Source: Candidatus Omnitrophota bacterium
GTDB taxonomy: Bacteria; Hinthialibacterota; Hinthialibacteria; Hinthialibacterales; JAKPRU01
Length of the DNA stretch: 36,599 bases
Reading direction: 5' to 3'
NCBI GenBank assembly: GCA_029570205.1
Contig: JAKQSI010000015.1
Span: forward strand, 1-36,599
Shown: positions 1-9,770 of the stretch, one piece after another
Position numbering within the stretch: position 1 is the stretch's first letter
How the letters are laid out: each line of letters begins with the position of its first letter
The notes under the pieces: generated by a model
Told to the model about the DNA's origin: nothing
Databases searched by the model: none
Seen by the model: only the letters and a program-made list of their open reading frames with translations
Made by a program: the position numbers and the translations under genes

Positions 1-157
1 GTTTCTTGAAGAGATGAGACCATGCAAGTCAGGATGAACAGAGAAACCCGCACCCCAAAAGGGCCGGATGGGGCTTCCGGGAGAGAGCAACAGACAGACC
101 TCGGCTCTGAAGGGGGCCTTGAATGGGACAAACGGGAAGGATCGGATGGCACTCCCA

Positions 158-325
158 CTACGGCGAAAACAGGGGGATGGCTTTCAGATTCGCATACGCT
201 GCAGCAAAGAGAGCCTGCAACACCGGATCGCTTCGCAATGCCTCATGATCGTTCAGATCCTCATCCCCCAACGCGATCGCGTACACCCATCGAATAACGT
301 TCCTGTACACTCTGTTTTCATAAGG
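158..325 (-). pseudogene. IS1380-like transposase fragment
   Basis: Reading the minus strand from about 325 down to a TAG at 158-160 gives a frame containing the segment VYAIALGDEDLNDHEALRSD. This closely resembles the motif of IS1380-family DDE transposases, in which a YALALGYEDLNDHDELR-like block follows the first conserved region. Only about 55 codons survive: an in-frame TGA precedes the block at 326-328 and the TAG ends it, so the N-terminal and catalytic parts are missing. The fragment is too short and interrupted to be functional. The assignment rests on one motif recognised by eye. The rest of 1-157 shows no continuation that I can identify. Confidence 0.6.
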
Positions 326-407
326 TCACTTTCCTGGCATACAAGAAGTTCTTATCACAACTCTATTTATGCCATAAAAGGTGGCCTTTAAAAATGGCTC
401 CCGTGAG

Positions 408-927
408 AAATCCGGGCTATGGCGGGTGAGCCGGTAGTGCAAGGGACGAATGATCATGAGGAGAAGAGTCTGGTGACCTCCGGCGGGTCGCCATCGGACA
501 GCGGAAAGGGTTTTGACATCGAAGGAATGGACTTTGCCGGCCGCGAAGGCGGAGACGGATTGCCAGGGGATGGATTCGTCCTGGCGGAGTGCTTCAGGGG
601 GGGCCGATCGCCGTAGGAGCGTTTGCGTCCGGGAGCGTCGGGGGGATGGTCGGGGAGGGCGTAGAGTTTGGCGTCCTTGCAGATGCGTCCGATGAGGACG
701 GTTCGTTCGGGCAGGTGTTGCAGGATGGTTCGGTTGGTGAAGCCGCCGTCGACACAGACGATGAGGGAACGGTCTTTGCCGGTGGGATTCTGATCGGGTT
801 CGTCTCGGAGGTGGTGAATGCGTTGGGAGGCTTGTTGGGAGGGATTGGAGCGTTGTTGTTCGAATCGATACGCCTCCTGGATTTCTTCGGGGGTGTTGGA
901 TCTGGGGCGTTGGGGTGTGGGGGTTGA
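408..927 (-). pseudogene. Decayed IS4-family transposase fragment, frameshifted
   Basis: The minus strand carries an internal piece of the same transposase that is intact at 20524-21966. Shared blocks include IQEAYRxEQQR, a second-aspartate region VCVDGGFTNRTILQHLPERT, KDAKLYALP, and, in a different frame, ALRQDESIPWQSVSAFAAGK. The frame shift falls at a G-run near 597-605, where the intact copy has extra bases. The N-terminal third with the first catalytic Asp and the C-terminal third with the Y-R-E-K signature are both absent, and no terminal inverted repeat is seen. It is a dead internal fragment, clearly diverged from the intact copy, so it is not a recent duplicate. Confidence 0.85.
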
Positions 928-1020
928 CGGAAAATGTGCTCTCCCCACAATCAAACTTCCCGCCCTCCATCAGTCCGCGTACAATCGGCTCGAAATTATT
1001 TTCCCGAAAGGATCGAGCGG

Positions 1021-2004
1021 ATGTACAAAATCGGATTGGTCGGCTGTGGCAGTATTTCCCGGGCACACATCGAGGGGTATCTGGCTATTCCCGAACGAGT
1101 CAAAATCACGGCGATCTGCGACGTTGTTGAAAGCGCACTGGACAGAACTACCGAAAAAATTGGCCCTGCCGAGAGGTACAACAGCTATGACCAGATGATC
1201 GTCAGAGCAGATATCGACGCGGTGGATATTATGCTGCCGCACCACCTTCACAAGGACGCCATTGTCAAGGCCGCAAACAACGGCAAGCACATTCTCTGCG
1301 AGAAACCACTCTGTATCAGCCTGGAACAGGCCGACGAGATCACCGGGGCGGTGGAGTCGAACGGGGTCACGCTGATGTGTGCCCACAACCAGGTGTTCAG
1401 CCCGTGCGTTCAGGAAGCGAAGAGACGGTTGGTGGCGGGTGAACTGGGCGAGATCTGGCAAATCCGCACCTGTGACTGTTTTCGACTGGATCCAAATTTC
1501 AATTTCGGATGGCGCGGATCGCCGGCAACAGCAGGCGGCGGCGAATTGATCGACACCGGCTATCATCCCTCGTACCTGCTGATGCACCTTACCGGTTCGA
1601 GGCCGGTCGCAGTTACCGCCATGCTCGGACAATACCTTCACAAAACAATCGAGGGCGAGGACTGCGCGAATGTGCTGGTTCGTTTCGCAAACGGAAGCGT
1701 CGGGATGATCTATACCAGCTGGGCGTGGGAATGGCCGGAAGGTCACAATCAATTCCATGTGATCGGCGAGAAGGGGCAGATGTACGGGCGCGGAAACCGG
1801 TTCTGCATCAAGCTGCTCGGCGAGGAGCCGGTCGAAACGGAACTGCCCAAGCGGCACGAATTCCATGCGGAAATCGACCATTTTATCCAGTGCCTGGAAA
1901 ACCATACCGCGCCGGTCCAGTCGCATATTGAGGGGATCGACGTGCTCAAGATTATCCTGTCGGCCTACCGATCCGTAAAAACCAACACCATCGTGACGCT
2001 GTGA
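1021..2004 (+). CDS. Gfo/Idh/MocA family oxidoreductase (cytoplasmic)
   Basis: A 327-residue NAD(P)-dependent oxidoreductase that probably acts on a sugar, cyclitol or sugar acid; the substrate cannot be read from sequence. The N-terminal Rossmann fold begins directly at the start (GLVGCGSIS, residues 5-13). The family EKP motif is at 94-96, with catalytic Lys95, and the D-x3-H pair Asp178/His182 (DTGYH) matches the usual active-site histidine region. There is no signal peptide, unlike the two other family members in this window. I chose the ATG at 1021 because AAAGGA at 1005-1010 lies at suitable spacing and the Rossmann strand starts immediately; the upstream open frame runs into transposase debris. 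It stands alone on the plus strand, downstream of decayed insertion sequences. Confidence 0.9.
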   Translation: MYKIGLVGCGSISRAHIEGYLAIPERVKITAICDVVESALDRTTEKIGPAERYNSYDQMIVRADIDAVDIMLPHHLHKDAIVKAANNGKHILCEKPLCISLEQADEITGAVESNGVTLMCAHNQVFSPCVQEAKRRLVAGELGEIWQIRTCDCFRLDPNFNFGWRGSPATAGGGELIDTGYHPSYLLMHLTGSRPVAVTAMLGQYLHKTIEGEDCANVLVRFANGSVGMIYTSWAWEWPEGHNQFHVIGEKGQMYGRGNRFCIKLLGEEPVETELPKRHEFHAEIDHFIQCLENHTAPVQSHIEGIDVLKIILSAYRSVKTNTIVTL

Positions 2005-2043
2005 TGGGCAGGTGTGCTGTCTGTCGTGCGATGATGTTATTCA

Positions 2044-2134
2044 CCGGCAAGATGCCGGCGCCACCCGCAATTGGCCTCTCCCTAATCCGCAATCCGCAAT
2101 CCGCAATCCGCAATCGAACGGGCTTCCAGCCTGT
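2044..2134. repeat. Cluster of short hairpins and a heptamer tandem repeat
   Basis: Three repeat types occupy this gap. A hairpin CCGGCA-aga-TGCCGG lies at 2044-2058. Four perfect tandem copies of AATCCGC lie at 2084-2111, with a partial fifth. A hairpin ACGGGC-ttcca-GCCTGT lies at 2118-2134, with one G-T wobble. The last has the same arms as the large array at 30465-30836 apart from one base. These look like dispersed intergenic repeats rather than coding sequence; the open frame crossing them from 2001 is judged spurious. Confidence 0.75.
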
Positions 2135-2135
2135 G

Positions 2136-2603
2136 ATGATAATGACCCTGCTCCTGTGGGGAGTCTGCAACACCTTCGCAGACGGTCACCTGACTGCCTC
2201 CGGTTCGGGACAATTGATCCCACCGAATACCTGCACAACGGAGCCGCTGACCGTCCACCTGGAACGCACAGAACAAGGCTTCGACCAGCCGGTGCGGTTT
2301 GCTGTGATTTCCACGCCCAAAGGAGCGCAGGGCTACGGCCTGATTCTATCGGCTACAGATATCGGTTCCCCGCGTAGCGAGATCGACCTTACATTATCCG
2401 CTTCCGGGGAAGCGACGGTTTATTTTTGCGCAGGCGATACCGAAGGCGCGTATATCATCACCGCAGAACACCCTGCCGCAGAGAATGTCATCACCTTTTT
2501 TGTCCACGCGCGGCGAAAGATTTGGAAGTATTTAATACCGGTGGTGATAGTTGTGGGGGTGGGGCTGGTGGGATGGGGGGTATGCCTGCGGCGCAGGGGT
2601 TAG
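2136..2603 (+). CDS. Small membrane-anchored extracytoplasmic protein, unknown function
   Basis: About 155 residues if the ATG at 2136 is used. It opens with a short hydrophobic signal-like segment (MIMTLLLWGVCNTFADG), continues with about 100 residues rich in beta-type Thr/Ser/Val sequence, and ends in a transmembrane helix (about residues 129-149) followed by an Arg-rich tail (CLRRRG). The expected topology is an exported domain tethered by a C-terminal membrane anchor. The start is uncertain: no good ribosome binding site precedes 2136, and the longer frame from 2001 passes through repeats. It lies just downstream of the oxidoreductase and converges on rodA. I recognise no family, and the gene could be a recent or decaying one. 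Confidence 0.55.
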   Translation: MIMTLLLWGVCNTFADGHLTASGSGQLIPPNTCTTEPLTVHLERTEQGFDQPVRFAVISTPKGAQGYGLILSATDIGSPRSEIDLTLSASGEATVYFCAGDTEGAYIITAEHPAAENVITFFVHARRKIWKYLIPVVIVVGVGLVGWGVCLRRRG

Positions 2604-2708
2604 CGGTCCGGGTGTATTGATTCTCGTATCGCGCGAAACTGCGTTGCACGCTACCCCCCACCTCACCTCGCCGCCTGGCCTTTTTCAGGAGGAACAAAGT
2701 GAGGAACC

Positions 2709-3965
2709 TCAATCCCGGAACCCGCCGCGCGATTCATGTAAACAAAGGCTGAGAACCAGCCCCATCGCCAGCAAATTGGTCAACATGAACGACCCCCCCT
2801 TTGAGACAAAGGTCAGCGGCAAACCCGTGATCGGCAAGAGTCCCATCGCCATGCCGATATTGATGATGACATGCCCGGCATACAGAGACATCACGCCGCA
2901 AATCACCAGCGCACCCGCAAGATGTCTGCTGTTCTGAGCACGGATCAGACCTCGCGCAATCAGGAACGTAATCAGACCAAGAAAAATTACGCATCCCAGA
3001 AATCCCCACTGTTCTGCCATAACGGAAAAGACAAAATCCGTCTCGACTTCGGGAAGGAACTGCAACCGGCTCTGGGTTCCCTGTCCCCACCCATGTCCCC
3101 AGAATCCGCCGGAGCCGACCGCAATTTTCGACTGGATGGCATTCCAGTTGACATCTTGAGTGCTGAAAGTGGGATTCATATAACCGTAAATCCGGTTCTT
3201 CCAATGAAGCGGGAACTGTTCCCATATCCCCGGTCCGAATACACGCACGCCGACATAAGTCCCCAAGTTCAATACTCCGAAGGTAACAAAAACCGGCAGA
3301 GTGACCTCTCGATACAACGCATGCGCCAGGATCGCGCAGAGAACAACAAGCCAGATGAGGAAATGAAAGAGACCGGATGACATCCCCAGAAACCCCAGGA
3401 ACGGTGAAAACAACAGCAGAAAGTAGGCAGGGTCCAACCCGGCAATGTACATCATAATCAGCGTGATCGGCGCATAAATCATGGCGGTCCCCAAGTCAGG
3501 TTGCGCCAGGGTCATTACCGCCGGGATGGCACCGATCAGCAACGGCTCGAACAAACCCCAGAATCCTTTCACTTCCCCCCCGTGTCGGGCCAGCCGATGG
3601 GCCAGAAACAAGATTACAAACAGTTTCATAAACTCCGAGGGCTGAAAGCGAAGCGGCAACCCCGGAACGAGAATCCATGAATGTGCCCCTTTGATGGGAC
3701 GTGTGTAAAAAGCGGCCACGAGCAAACCCAGGCCGACGATATAAAGGAACCAGGAAGATTTCAGAAGCCACTCGACTCGGATCAAAAGACAGCAGAGAAT
3801 GCCCGCCAGACCGATCCCGATCCAGAGCGTCTGCCGAATCCAGAGGTCTTCCATATCCGGCCTGTCGCAGGTCGCTCCGGCGATCAATATGACCCCCATG
3901 GCAGTCAACGCAAACACGTTGAGCAGCAGGAGGTAGTCCACATTACGCAATGTCTTCGCGTCCAC
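2709..3965 (-). CDS. rodA: RodA, SEDS peptidoglycan glycosyltransferase
   Basis: A 418-residue polytopic membrane protein that polymerises glycan strands from lipid II during cell elongation, working with PBP2. SEDS hallmarks are present: RFQPSEFMKLFVILFLA (normally FQPSE in RodA/FtsW), AQPDLGTAMIYAPI, and a C-terminal block PLTFVSKGGSFMLTNLLAMG matching the family's PFvSxGGSS region. About ten hydrophobic helices can be counted. The start is a GTG at 3963-3965, so the gene overlaps the end of mrdA by 23 bases; a GGAG lies about 13 bases upstream, rather far. A later in-frame GTG is a possible alternative. It is the last gene of the shape operon. Confidence 0.93.
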   Translation of the reverse strand: MDAKTLRNVDYLLLLNVFALTAMGVILIAGATCDRPDMEDLWIRQTLWIGIGLAGILCCLLIRVEWLLKSSWFLYIVGLGLLVAAFYTRPIKGAHSWILVPGLPLRFQPSEFMKLFVILFLAHRLARHGGEVKGFWGLFEPLLIGAIPAVMTLAQPDLGTAMIYAPITLIMMYIAGLDPAYFLLLFSPFLGFLGMSSGLFHFLIWLVVLCAILAHALYREVTLPVFVTFGVLNLGTYVGVRVFGPGIWEQFPLHWKNRIYGYMNPTFSTQDVNWNAIQSKIAVGSGGFWGHGWGQGTQSRLQFLPEVETDFVFSVMAEQWGFLGCVIFLGLITFLIARGLIRAQNSRHLAGALVICGVMSLYAGHVIINIGMAMGLLPITGLPLTFVSKGGSFMLTNLLAMGLVLSLCLHESRGGFRD

Positions 3966-5769
3966 CGTTCAAATAAAACTCCAGAAAGTCTTTAACTACG
4001 GGCGAGGCGGATTCGCCGCCGTGCCCTCCGTGTTCCAGCAGGAACACGACCACGATTTCGGGAATGTTGTCCTTATCGGGACCGGCATCGCCGACCGGCG
4101 GGCTGACCGGACCGAAACAGACGTACCACGCATGAGGTTCCAATGGAGGTTTCTCTGCCGTGCCGGTTTTCCCCATCATGGGGAACCCAACAATCTGGCA
4201 TCGTCTGCCGGTTCCGTTATCGGCATTGACTACCTCCCACATTCCGCGTCGAACCAGGTCCCATGTCTTCGGAGATGCCTTGATCGTTCCCGTGACTTTT
4301 GGCGGAAACGGTTCGATCCAGGTTTCCCCGGACGTCGAATGGACCACCCCCGCTGCTACCCGTGGGGCATAAATCGTCCCGCCATTCGCGATTGCGGAAA
4401 CCGCGACAGCAAGTTGCATCGGAGTCACCAACACATCTCCCTGCCCGATAGCAGTGTTGATGGTGTATCCCGCGTACCACGGACGTTTCGTAAGTTTGGA
4501 TGGAAAGGGCGCCCACTTCTCATAGGGAATATCGATCCCGGTTTTCATTCCAAGATGAAAATTCTCCGCCCAGCGCGCCATTTTTGTAATTCCCAGCTCC
4601 TTCCCGGATTTGTAGAAAAACACATCACAGGAAATACGCAGGGCATCCACAATACCGACGTTGCCGTGCCCGTACTTGCGCCAGCAACGCCAAATCTGAT
4701 TCTGTCCCAGAGAAAAATATCCCGGGCAAAACACCCTGGAGTCCCGGTTAATAATTCCTTCCTCCAACAGTCCGAAAGACTCAAAAATCTTGAATACGGA
4801 ACCGGGAGGATACAAACCGGCCATGGCCCGGTGCGTTAAAGGGTGGGAAGCATCGTTGGACAGACGACCCGCATCTCTGCGGTATGTATTCAGATTGTAA
4901 CGCGGGCTTCCGGCCATGCAGAGAACCGCGCCGTTTCGGGGGTCCATGGCGATCAGCACGCCGACGGAAGCTCCGAGAACCTCTTCTGCTTTCCGTTGAA
5001 GCCGCAGATCAAGATTCAGAATAATGTCGCTTCCGCGCTCGGCGGGCGATTCTACACGCAGTACCTCCCGCAGGCGACGGAAACTGTCCAATTGAACAAT
5101 CTGCTGACCGTCGCGTCCCCGAAGCCAGGATTCATAGCTGTACTCGATTCCACTCCTTCCAATCCGGTCACCCATGCGATACCCCTGGTCCTGCAATTGT
5201 TTGAGGCGTTCGGAGTCGATTTCGCTTACATATCCCAATACATGCGCGGCAAGGTCGTCATGCAGCCAATGCCGCCCCGGAACACTTTCCATTACAATCC
5301 CCGGAAGTTCCAAAGCGCGCTCGCTCACCGCCACCATGGTGTGAAATGGAACCGCCTGCAATAAAAGCCGCCGACCTTTCAAATCCGGAATACTTGCCGA
5401 AATTTTGCTGCGAAGGAAACCCTCCGAATACCCGGTAATCTCCGAAAGAGTAACCAACAGCGCATCTTGTTGCTCTTTGTCCGGACACAACGATTTGTCG
5501 AAAAACAGGTTGTAATCCGGTCTATCCTCGGCCAGCACATTGAAATTCCGATCAAGAATCCGCCCCCGCATACTCGGAATCTTCACACTCTCTTCGTAAT
5601 TCGCGATGGATTGCCGCACATATTGCTCACCCTCCAAAAATTGCAGAGACCATAGACGAAAAACCAGAACGGAGACGACCAGGCAAATCCCAATTCCCAC
5701 CCGTCGGATACGGTACACCGTCTCCATGGAGGGCATCCCCCCCCCGGCATATCGTCGTTTCCGTCTCAT
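3943..5769 (-). CDS. mrdA: Penicillin-binding protein 2, elongasome transpeptidase
   Basis: A 608-residue class B penicillin-binding protein that cross-links peptidoglycan during lateral wall growth. A basic N-terminal tail leads into one transmembrane helix (about residues 20-40). A dimerisation region with MRGRILDRN follows, then the transpeptidase domain. Its three catalytic motifs are intact: SVFK with Ser324 and Lys327, SCD at 380-382 (the S-x-D form is usual in PBP2), and KTGT at 534-537. I place the start at 5769 because this ATG overlaps the mreD stop as ATGA, a coupling typical of this operon; the longer frame up to 5823 would intrude into mreD. It pairs with RodA, encoded immediately downstream. 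Confidence 0.93.
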   Translation of the reverse strand: MRRKRRYAGGGMPSMETVYRIRRVGIGICLVVSVLVFRLWSLQFLEGEQYVRQSIANYEESVKIPSMRGRILDRNFNVLAEDRPDYNLFFDKSLCPDKEQQDALLVTLSEITGYSEGFLRSKISASIPDLKGRRLLLQAVPFHTMVAVSERALELPGIVMESVPGRHWLHDDLAAHVLGYVSEIDSERLKQLQDQGYRMGDRIGRSGIEYSYESWLRGRDGQQIVQLDSFRRLREVLRVESPAERGSDIILNLDLRLQRKAEEVLGASVGVLIAMDPRNGAVLCMAGSPRYNLNTYRRDAGRLSNDASHPLTHRAMAGLYPPGSVFKIFESFGLLEEGIINRDSRVFCPGYFSLGQNQIWRCWRKYGHGNVGIVDALRISCDVFFYKSGKELGITKMARWAENFHLGMKTGIDIPYEKWAPFPSKLTKRPWYAGYTINTAIGQGDVLVTPMQLAVAVSAIANGGTIYAPRVAAGVVHSTSGETWIEPFPPKVTGTIKASPKTWDLVRRGMWEVVNADNGTGRRCQIVGFPMMGKTGTAEKPPLEPHAWYVCFGPVSPPVGDAGPDKDNIPEIVVVFLLEHGGHGGESASPVVKDFLEFYLNGGREDIA

Positions 5770-6254
5770 AATCTTACCGTGCCGAACATGGATCGTTTTG
5801 TTTGAGATTGCCCCAACCGGCATAAAACCGGGAAAAGCAGGGCATCAAGGGCCGCTCCGATCAGGAGCAACTCAAAAAACCGTGTCTCCGCCACATCGGT
5901 CGAAAATCGAGAAAGCCACAAAACGGCCGCCAGACCGCGAGTCGCAAAGGAAACAGCCAGCGCCAGCAAAAACTGGGTGATGGTATACTCGAACCACACC
6001 TTCAGATTCATCCGGCGAACAATCAGGACAAGGAGAAGCCAGACCAGGGAATGATGCAGGAAAATCCCGTGTCGACCGGCATCCCAAGCCGCTCCCGCAA
6101 CAAAAGCCAATGTCGGCACTGCATAATCATCCGTCCTGGATGCCTCCCACAGAAGCCATAAAACAAACAGCTGCGGATACGGCAGCCCCGGCAGGAACAT
6201 CCGCCAGATCATGTCCGCAAGAAAGGTGACGATGCAACCGAAATACAGATTCAT
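5766..6254 (-). CDS. mreD: MreD, rod-shape determining membrane protein
   Basis: A 162-residue protein made almost wholly of hydrophobic helices, the usual size and character of MreD. MreD links MreC to the RodA-PBP2 synthase in the inner membrane. Sequence conservation is poor across this family, so the call depends on position between mreC (27 bases upstream) and mrdA (ATGA overlap) together with the topology, including a family-like stretch in PQLFVLWLLWEASR. No strong ribosome binding site precedes the ATG, which fits translational coupling to mreC. Confidence 0.85.
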   Translation of the reverse strand: MNLYFGCIVTFLADMIWRMFLPGLPYPQLFVLWLLWEASRTDDYAVPTLAFVAGAAWDAGRHGIFLHHSLVWLLLVLIVRRMNLKVWFEYTITQFLLALAVSFATRGLAAVLWLSRFSTDVAETRFFELLLIGAALDALLFPVLCRLGQSQTKRSMFGTVRL

Positions 6255-6281
6255 GAGTCGTGTTCTGTCATCGGAGCGATT

Positions 6282-7172
6282 TTAGGAAACCTCCGACGGC
6301 TCCAGCAATTCCAGTTCTTCTCGACGCTCGATATCAAGCAGAATCAACAGTTCGTAGACCTTTCGGGCGTCCACGGTGGGAGCCACTCGATAGGATCCTT
6401 CCTGGGTTTCATCCGGCCCGATTACCTCGCCGACAAGAAGGTCCGGAGGAAAGACCCGCCCGAATCCCGATGTCAAAATCCGGTCTCCCGGCTCCGGGAC
6501 AACGTGTACATCGCCGGTCAGAAACAGATCGCTCATAATCAGCAATCCCTCCCTCGGATTACCTCGCACAATGGCTTCAAGGGATTTGTTCTCGACTCGT
6601 ACACCCACAACGCTGTTGTAATCGGTGATCAGCTGCACACGGGAGGTCCTGGACAGTGTTCGTTCGATCCGGCCCACCAGTCCCTGGGAGGCCGAAAGCA
6701 CGGGCTGGTTGACCGCCACGCCGTCTTCCTTGCCTCGGTTGATGATTAAGGCAAGTGACGTCCCCAAGTCGCGATTGATTACCAACGCAGACAACGCCCG
6801 GAACGGAGTCCGATCCGGCAGGTCGAGGAGAGCGCGCAAATGGGCTGCATCCGCAGCGGCAATGCGCAATTCCTGGTTCTCTTGCCGGAGATGTTCGGCC
6901 TCCTCGCGAAGCCGATCCAGCTCTTGATGGGTGTGAATGGCCAGCCGAACTTCCTCAACGGCATGGAGGACATACGCCCGTGTACCCTGCAGGAAACGGA
7001 GCGGGCTGCTCATGACATGAGTTACGGAGTTCTCGATCCAGCCCGATTTTTCCATTTTCCATCCCGCCACACTCACAAGGGCGACAATTAGAAGAATGGC
7101 GGTGTAGGTCGTCGGATTCCAGGGTTTGAATTTCCGACGGGATCGTCTGGGAAACGCCGGTTGAAGAATCAT
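6282..7172 (-). CDS. mreC: MreC, rod-shape determining periplasmic protein
   Basis: A 296-residue protein with a basic cytoplasmic N-terminus, one transmembrane helix at about residues 24-41, a coiled coil at about 75-110 (ELDRLREEAEHLRQENQEL), and a C-terminal beta-barrel domain with recognisable MreC blocks (SALVINRD, QGLVGRIERT, DYNSVVGVRV). It forms the periplasmic scaffold that activates RodA-PBP2. GAGGTGAGG, seven bases before the ATG, supports the start. A gap of 137 bases separates it from mreB, so a secondary promoter is possible, although none is obvious. Confidence 0.92.
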   Translation of the reverse strand: MILQPAFPRRSRRKFKPWNPTTYTAILLIVALVSVAGWKMEKSGWIENSVTHVMSSPLRFLQGTRAYVLHAVEEVRLAIHTHQELDRLREEAEHLRQENQELRIAAADAAHLRALLDLPDRTPFRALSALVINRDLGTSLALIINRGKEDGVAVNQPVLSASQGLVGRIERTLSRTSRVQLITDYNSVVGVRVENKSLEAIVRGNPREGLLIMSDLFLTGDVHVVPEPGDRILTSGFGRVFPPDLLVGEVIGPDETQEGSYRVAPTVDARKVYELLILLDIERREELELLEPSEVS

Positions 7173-7309
7173 GCTATGGCCTCACCTCGGTCAACAGTCA
7201 ACGTTGTGAAACCAGTGGGACAATTCCACGTCGCTTGTCCAATACAAAGCGGATCTCCGGCTGGGATGGAAAGACCCAAAAATTTCGGTTCCGACATGGA
7301 CCGGTCGAA

Positions 7310-8419
<1,110 letters not shown>

Positions 8420-8438
8420 TCAAGGGACCCAAATCCTG

Positions 8439-8466
8439 ATTATACAGGGATCTAGTTATTATGCAA
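8439..8466 (-). promoter_or_regulatory. Sigma-70-type promoter for the mreB operon
   Basis: On the minus strand a perfect TATAAT (plus coordinates 8439-8444) is preceded by 16 bases and then TTGCAT (8461-8466), a partial match to TTGACA. Transcription would start near 8432, leaving an untranslated leader of about 75 bases before the mreB ATG at 8356. The remainder of 8357-8607 separates mreB from the divergent gene at 8608; I see no convincing promoter for the plus strand there. Confidence 0.6.
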
Positions 8467-8607
8467 GATCGAAATTGCAGGTTGGAACACTTTTTGATAA
8501 GCCTGCTTCGACAAATCTGGTCCGGAATTTGCGTATTAACCCTATTTGGTTTTTTCCTATTTATAGTATGTTATTAAAAGCTCTTCTGAAAGCGAATGGA
8601 GACGACC

Positions 8608-9285
8608 ATGGGAGTGGAAAATCACTTTGAATATATTCCTCAAGCCTTCGGGCTGGACCTCTTCTACCCGCCGCTTGGTCTGTCGGACAAAATCATGCGC
8701 GAAATATACCTGGAATTGGCGGACAAATGCCGATTTACCGAGTTTCGTCAACTTGGAGAAGGACAAGGGGCACGGTTCGCAGAAGGAATGAACCGTCACC
8801 TGACCATCCTGCCCGATCGGCTGATGTACCTGGATGAATTCACACAATCCACCTTTCAGGGATTCGCTGAGGATATGCTTGCTTTTCTGCCGGTCGCGTC
8901 CGCCAAGTTGTCTATGCCGGTATGGCTTCACTGCAAGGTTCTGATTCGATTATTGCTCCCTTACCAAGGCGCGGGAACGACGGTGGAATTCCTGGCAAAC
9001 CGTTGCCTCAACCCTCTCATGGGAAATCTGAAACAGTTCAGCAGACCGACCTCCGGCCTGGGGATCCGTCTGGTTTTTCCGGCCACAACAGAAAAGCATT
9101 CGACGTTTCATGTGCGAATCGAGCCGTATTTTCGGGACTTGAAAATGTTCTTCCTGGAGAACCGCGCGCAATTCTTCGATCCCATTGTCCACCTGGACCA
9201 GATGCGGCCCTTGCTGACGGAAGCATACGAGTTTGTCAAGAATGAAGCAGGTCCCTTTATCCACTCCTGTGATACGCCACGTTGA
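8608..9285 (+). CDS. Conserved-looking hypothetical protein, about 225 residues
   Basis: I do not recognise this soluble protein. It is rich in aromatic residues and leucine, has no signal peptide or transmembrane helix, and shows no catalytic motif that I can name. It has one Cys near the C-terminus (FIHSCDTPR). GGAG at 8598-8601, six bases before ATG 8608, favours this start over the ATG at 8596. It is divergent from mreB and upstream of folB with a 106-base gap. The amino-acid composition and good ribosome binding site support a real gene. The N-terminal half (IYLELADKCRFTEFRQLGEG) resembles a small alpha/beta domain, but no function can be assigned. Confidence 0.7.
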   Translation: MGVENHFEYIPQAFGLDLFYPPLGLSDKIMREIYLELADKCRFTEFRQLGEGQGARFAEGMNRHLTILPDRLMYLDEFTQSTFQGFAEDMLAFLPVASAKLSMPVWLHCKVLIRLLLPYQGAGTTVEFLANRCLNPLMGNLKQFSRPTSGLGIRLVFPATTEKHSTFHVRIEPYFRDLKMFFLENRAQFFDPIVHLDQMRPLLTEAYEFVKNEAGPFIHSCDTPR

Positions 9286-9391
9286 AACGCGGGCATGAAT
9301 CCGGTAATCTCAAAAGGCTTTTTCGTAGCCGAAACCGTCCGCCGGCGGATATCTTCCGCTTGCGGCGACTGATCCGAAGGAGGGATCCGCT

Positions 9392-9754
9392 GTGGACCGT
9401 ATTGTAATCGAAAACATAGAGATCAGCGGTTGTCATGGCTATCTGGAACAGGAAAAACGGACCGCCCAACCCTTTCGAGTAGACGTGACATTGATGGGAC
9501 ATTTCTCGGTCGCAGCTCAGACAGATTCCCTCGATGAGACCGTTGACTATCGGCGGGTATTTGAAATTGTCAAGCGGGTTATGACCGGTGAGAGTGTCAA
9601 CCTGCTTGAGACATTGGCCGGGCGGATCGCCGAGGAACTCTCCACAGTCCAGCGGGTAGAGCATGTCCGGGTTCGAGTAACAAAACTGGCCCCCCCGATC
9701 CCGGATTTTCGAGGCACGGTAGCCGTAGAGGTCGAGCGAACCGGGCTGGGATAA
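9392..9754 (+). CDS. folB: FolB, dihydroneopterin aldolase
   Basis: A 120-residue enzyme of folate synthesis that converts 7,8-dihydroneopterin to 6-hydroxymethyl-7,8-dihydropterin and glycolaldehyde. Family blocks are visible: a DRIVIENIEISGCHGYLEQEK opening (usually HGvlpeER), TVDYRRVFEIV (usually tvdYaev), and LLETLAGRIAEEL carrying the conserved Glu, followed by a V-V-K-P-type strand (VTKLAPPIPDF). The start is a GTG preceded by AAGGAGGGAT at 9377-9386 with good spacing. No other folate genes are nearby. It converges on the helicase gene, with a 16-base gap. Confidence 0.9.
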   Translation: MDRIVIENIEISGCHGYLEQEKRTAQPFRVDVTLMGHFSVAAQTDSLDETVDYRRVFEIVKRVMTGESVNLLETLAGRIAEELSTVQRVEHVRVRVTKLAPPIPDFRGTVAVEVERTGLG

Positions 9755-9770
9755 ATGGCAATAATAATTC

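Noticed and set aside
22-391. Two overlapping plus-strand frames of 91 and 107 codons
   Set aside because: No ribosome binding sites or motifs; they lie opposite the IS1380-like fragment.
970-1926. A 318-codon minus-strand frame opposite the first oxidoreductase
   Set aside because: A shadow of the plus-strand gene, which has complete family motifs.
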